A stretch of 6,126 nt of DNA from Actinomycetota bacterium (GTDB taxonomy: Bacteria; Actinomycetota; Acidimicrobiia; Spongiisociales; ZC4RG35). The notes beneath the pieces are model-generated. The model was not told where the DNA came from, did no database searches, and saw nothing but the letters and a program-made list of their open reading frames with translations. The position numbers and the translations under genes were made by a program. The stretch is from positions 1-6,126 of the forward strand of contig JAPUJM010000142.1 of assembly GCA_027296205.1 (NCBI GenBank), written 5' to 3'. Below are positions 5,377-6,126 of the stretch, piece by piece (positions within the stretch are counted from its first letter, which is position 1; the number at the start of each line of letters is the position of its first letter).

Positions 5377-6000
5377 ATGGCGGGCGACGAGCAGATCGCC
5401 AGTGCAGAGCACATCGAGCGGATGCTTGGTACGACGATCGCACAGCGGGTCCGCGAACGTCGTACAGAGCAAGACTTGACGATCACCCAACTCGCCGAGC
5501 GAGCAGGACTCTCGAAAGGCATGTTGTCAAAGATCGAGAACAGTCAGACGTCACCGAGTCTTGGGACACTGGCGTCACTCGCCGCGGCCCTCGGTGTCCC
5601 GGTCACCGCGCTGTTCCGAGGGCTCGAGGAGGAGCACGATGCGATCTTCGTTCGCTCCGGTCTCGGTATCGACATCGAGCATCAGGGGGACCACCGACAG
5701 GCTGGTCACCGATCACAGATGCTCGGAACGATGCGCGGACCGGATCGATTGCTCGAACCTCTGCTGGTGACGCTTACCGAGCAGGCCGAGGTGTTTCCGC
5801 TCTACCAGCACGAGGGTATCGAGCTGATCTATGTCATCGAAGGAAAAATTGAATACGGGACCGGCACCGCTCGGTACGTCCTCCGGCCGGGAGACGCGCT
5901 TCAATTCGAGGGTGAGGTTCCCCACGGTCCAGCCGCGCTCCTTGACCTCCCGATTCGCTTTCTCTCGATCAAGGCTTACGAAAGGCGAGCTTCGCAATAA
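5377..6000 (+). CDS. XRE-family transcriptional regulator with C-terminal cupin domain
   Basis: This 207-residue DNA-binding regulator has a helix-turn-helix at about residues 21-78 (IAQRVRERR, LTITQLAERAGLSKGMLSKI, SPSLGTLASLAAALGVPVTA), a typical XRE core. A linker leads to a cupin at about 139-200 with GIELIYVIEGKIEYG (147-161), LRPGDALQFEG (169-179) and PHGP (182-185). In the cupin metal motif H145, E149 and H183 are present, but Tyr143 stands where the first His usually is, so the pocket may bind ligand without a full metal site. ATG 5377 is chosen because it follows the ligase stop by two bases and leaves a normal N-terminus. No Shine-Dalgarno is evident, so translation is probably coupled to the ligase. 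A GTG at 5341 lies inside the ligase gene and is less likely. It probably senses an amino acid or amine and controls the divergent promoters; the direction of control is unknown. Confidence 0.9.
   Translation: MAGDEQIASAEHIERMLGTTIAQRVRERRTEQDLTITQLAERAGLSKGMLSKIENSQTSPSLGTLASLAAALGVPVTALFRGLEEEHDAIFVRSGLGIDIEHQGDHRQAGHRSQMLGTMRGPDRLLEPLLVTLTEQAEVFPLYQHEGIELIYVIEGKIEYGTGTARYVLRPGDALQFEGEVPHGPAALLDLPIRFLSIKAYERRASQ
5964..5994 (+). repeat. Copy B of the imperfect direct repeat, inside the end of the regulator gene
   Basis: CTCGATCAAGGCT (5964-5976), CGAAAGGCG (5979-5987) and AGCTTCG (5988-5994) repeat the blocks at 609-650. Here they encode the last residues of the regulator (SIKAYERRAS). CGAA (5979-5982) and TTCG (5991-5994) can pair as a small hairpin. 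Together the two copies enclose the whole glxBCD, ligase and regulator module in the same orientation. Confidence 0.5.
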
Positions 6001-6003
6001 CGA

Positions 6004-6126
6004 TTGGTCGGGTGGAGAGTCCAACCTGATGGCATTGGGAGTACAGAGCGCGATCTTGTGTTGGAGTTCAAGCACATCTACAGGCAATATCCGTTCGCGA
6101 ACTTGAAGCTCCCGCCTGTTCGAGAA
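6004..6126 (+). CDS. Possible start of an unidentified gene, cut by the right edge
   Basis: The frame that follows the regulator stop stays open for 41 codons to the window end. Its second half (ERDLVLEFKHIYRQYPFANL and a few more residues) has mostly G or C in third codon positions, as a coding stretch would. Possible starts are TTG 6004 or GTG 6058, but neither has a clear Shine-Dalgarno. The minus strand is also open here, so even the direction is uncertain. I recognise no family. Confidence 0.22.
   Translation, partial: MVGWRVQPDGIGSTERDLVLEFKHIYRQYPFANLKLPPVRE

Noticed and set aside
5713..6087. Minus-strand open frame across the regulator end and the right tail
   Set aside because: Most of it is antisense to the cupin domain, and no ribosome binding site or motif supports it. 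A convergent gene entering from the right cannot be fully excluded for the last 120 bases.

Overview
The window comes from a fairly GC-rich bacterial chromosome that uses GTG and TTG start codons as well as ATG. The gene set (a three-subunit glutamate-synthase-like enzyme, a type III glutamine synthetase relative and an XRE-cupin regulator) occurs in Actinobacteria and Proteobacteria. I lean towards an actinobacterium, but this is inference from composition and gene style, not a taxonomic result.

Layout. (1) Positions 1-541, minus strand: the N-terminal 180 codons of rmuC, running off the left edge. (2) Positions 542-991: a 450-base gap without a convincing gene. It holds the rmuC ribosome binding site, a short open tail that looks like a gene remnant, two small pairs of direct repeats, and one copy of an imperfect repeat whose partner lies at the far end of the module, near 5964-5994. 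(3) Positions 992-3911, minus strand: an overlapping operon glxB-glxC-glxD (also called mgsA-mgsB-mgsC), which splits the glutamate synthase large subunit into amidotransferase, GXGXG beta-helix and FMN/Fe-S synthase polypeptides. (4) Positions 3912-4021: a 110-base divergent promoter region with a 20-base-period direct repeat. (5) Positions 4022-5374, plus strand: a glutamine synthetase family enzyme of the GlnT/GmaS type, read from a TTG start with a strong Shine-Dalgarno. (6) Positions 5377-6000, plus strand: an XRE-cupin transcriptional regulator, two bases after the ligase stop. (7) Positions 6001-6126: a short unresolved tail, possibly the start of another gene.

How the genes work together. 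The ligase makes glutamine or, if it is GmaS, gamma-glutamylmethylamide. The Glx/Mgs complex transfers nitrogen (ammonia from glutamine, or a methylamino group) to a keto acid or glutamate. The adjacent regulator probably senses a related small ligand and controls the divergent promoters. The module therefore belongs to nitrogen or methylated-amine assimilation. The substrate (ammonia or methylamine) cannot be settled here, because the N-methylglutamate dehydrogenase genes that would decide it are not in the window. The most notable points are a Cys-to-Met change in the predicted iron-sulfur motif of GlxD and the imperfect repeat flanking the module.
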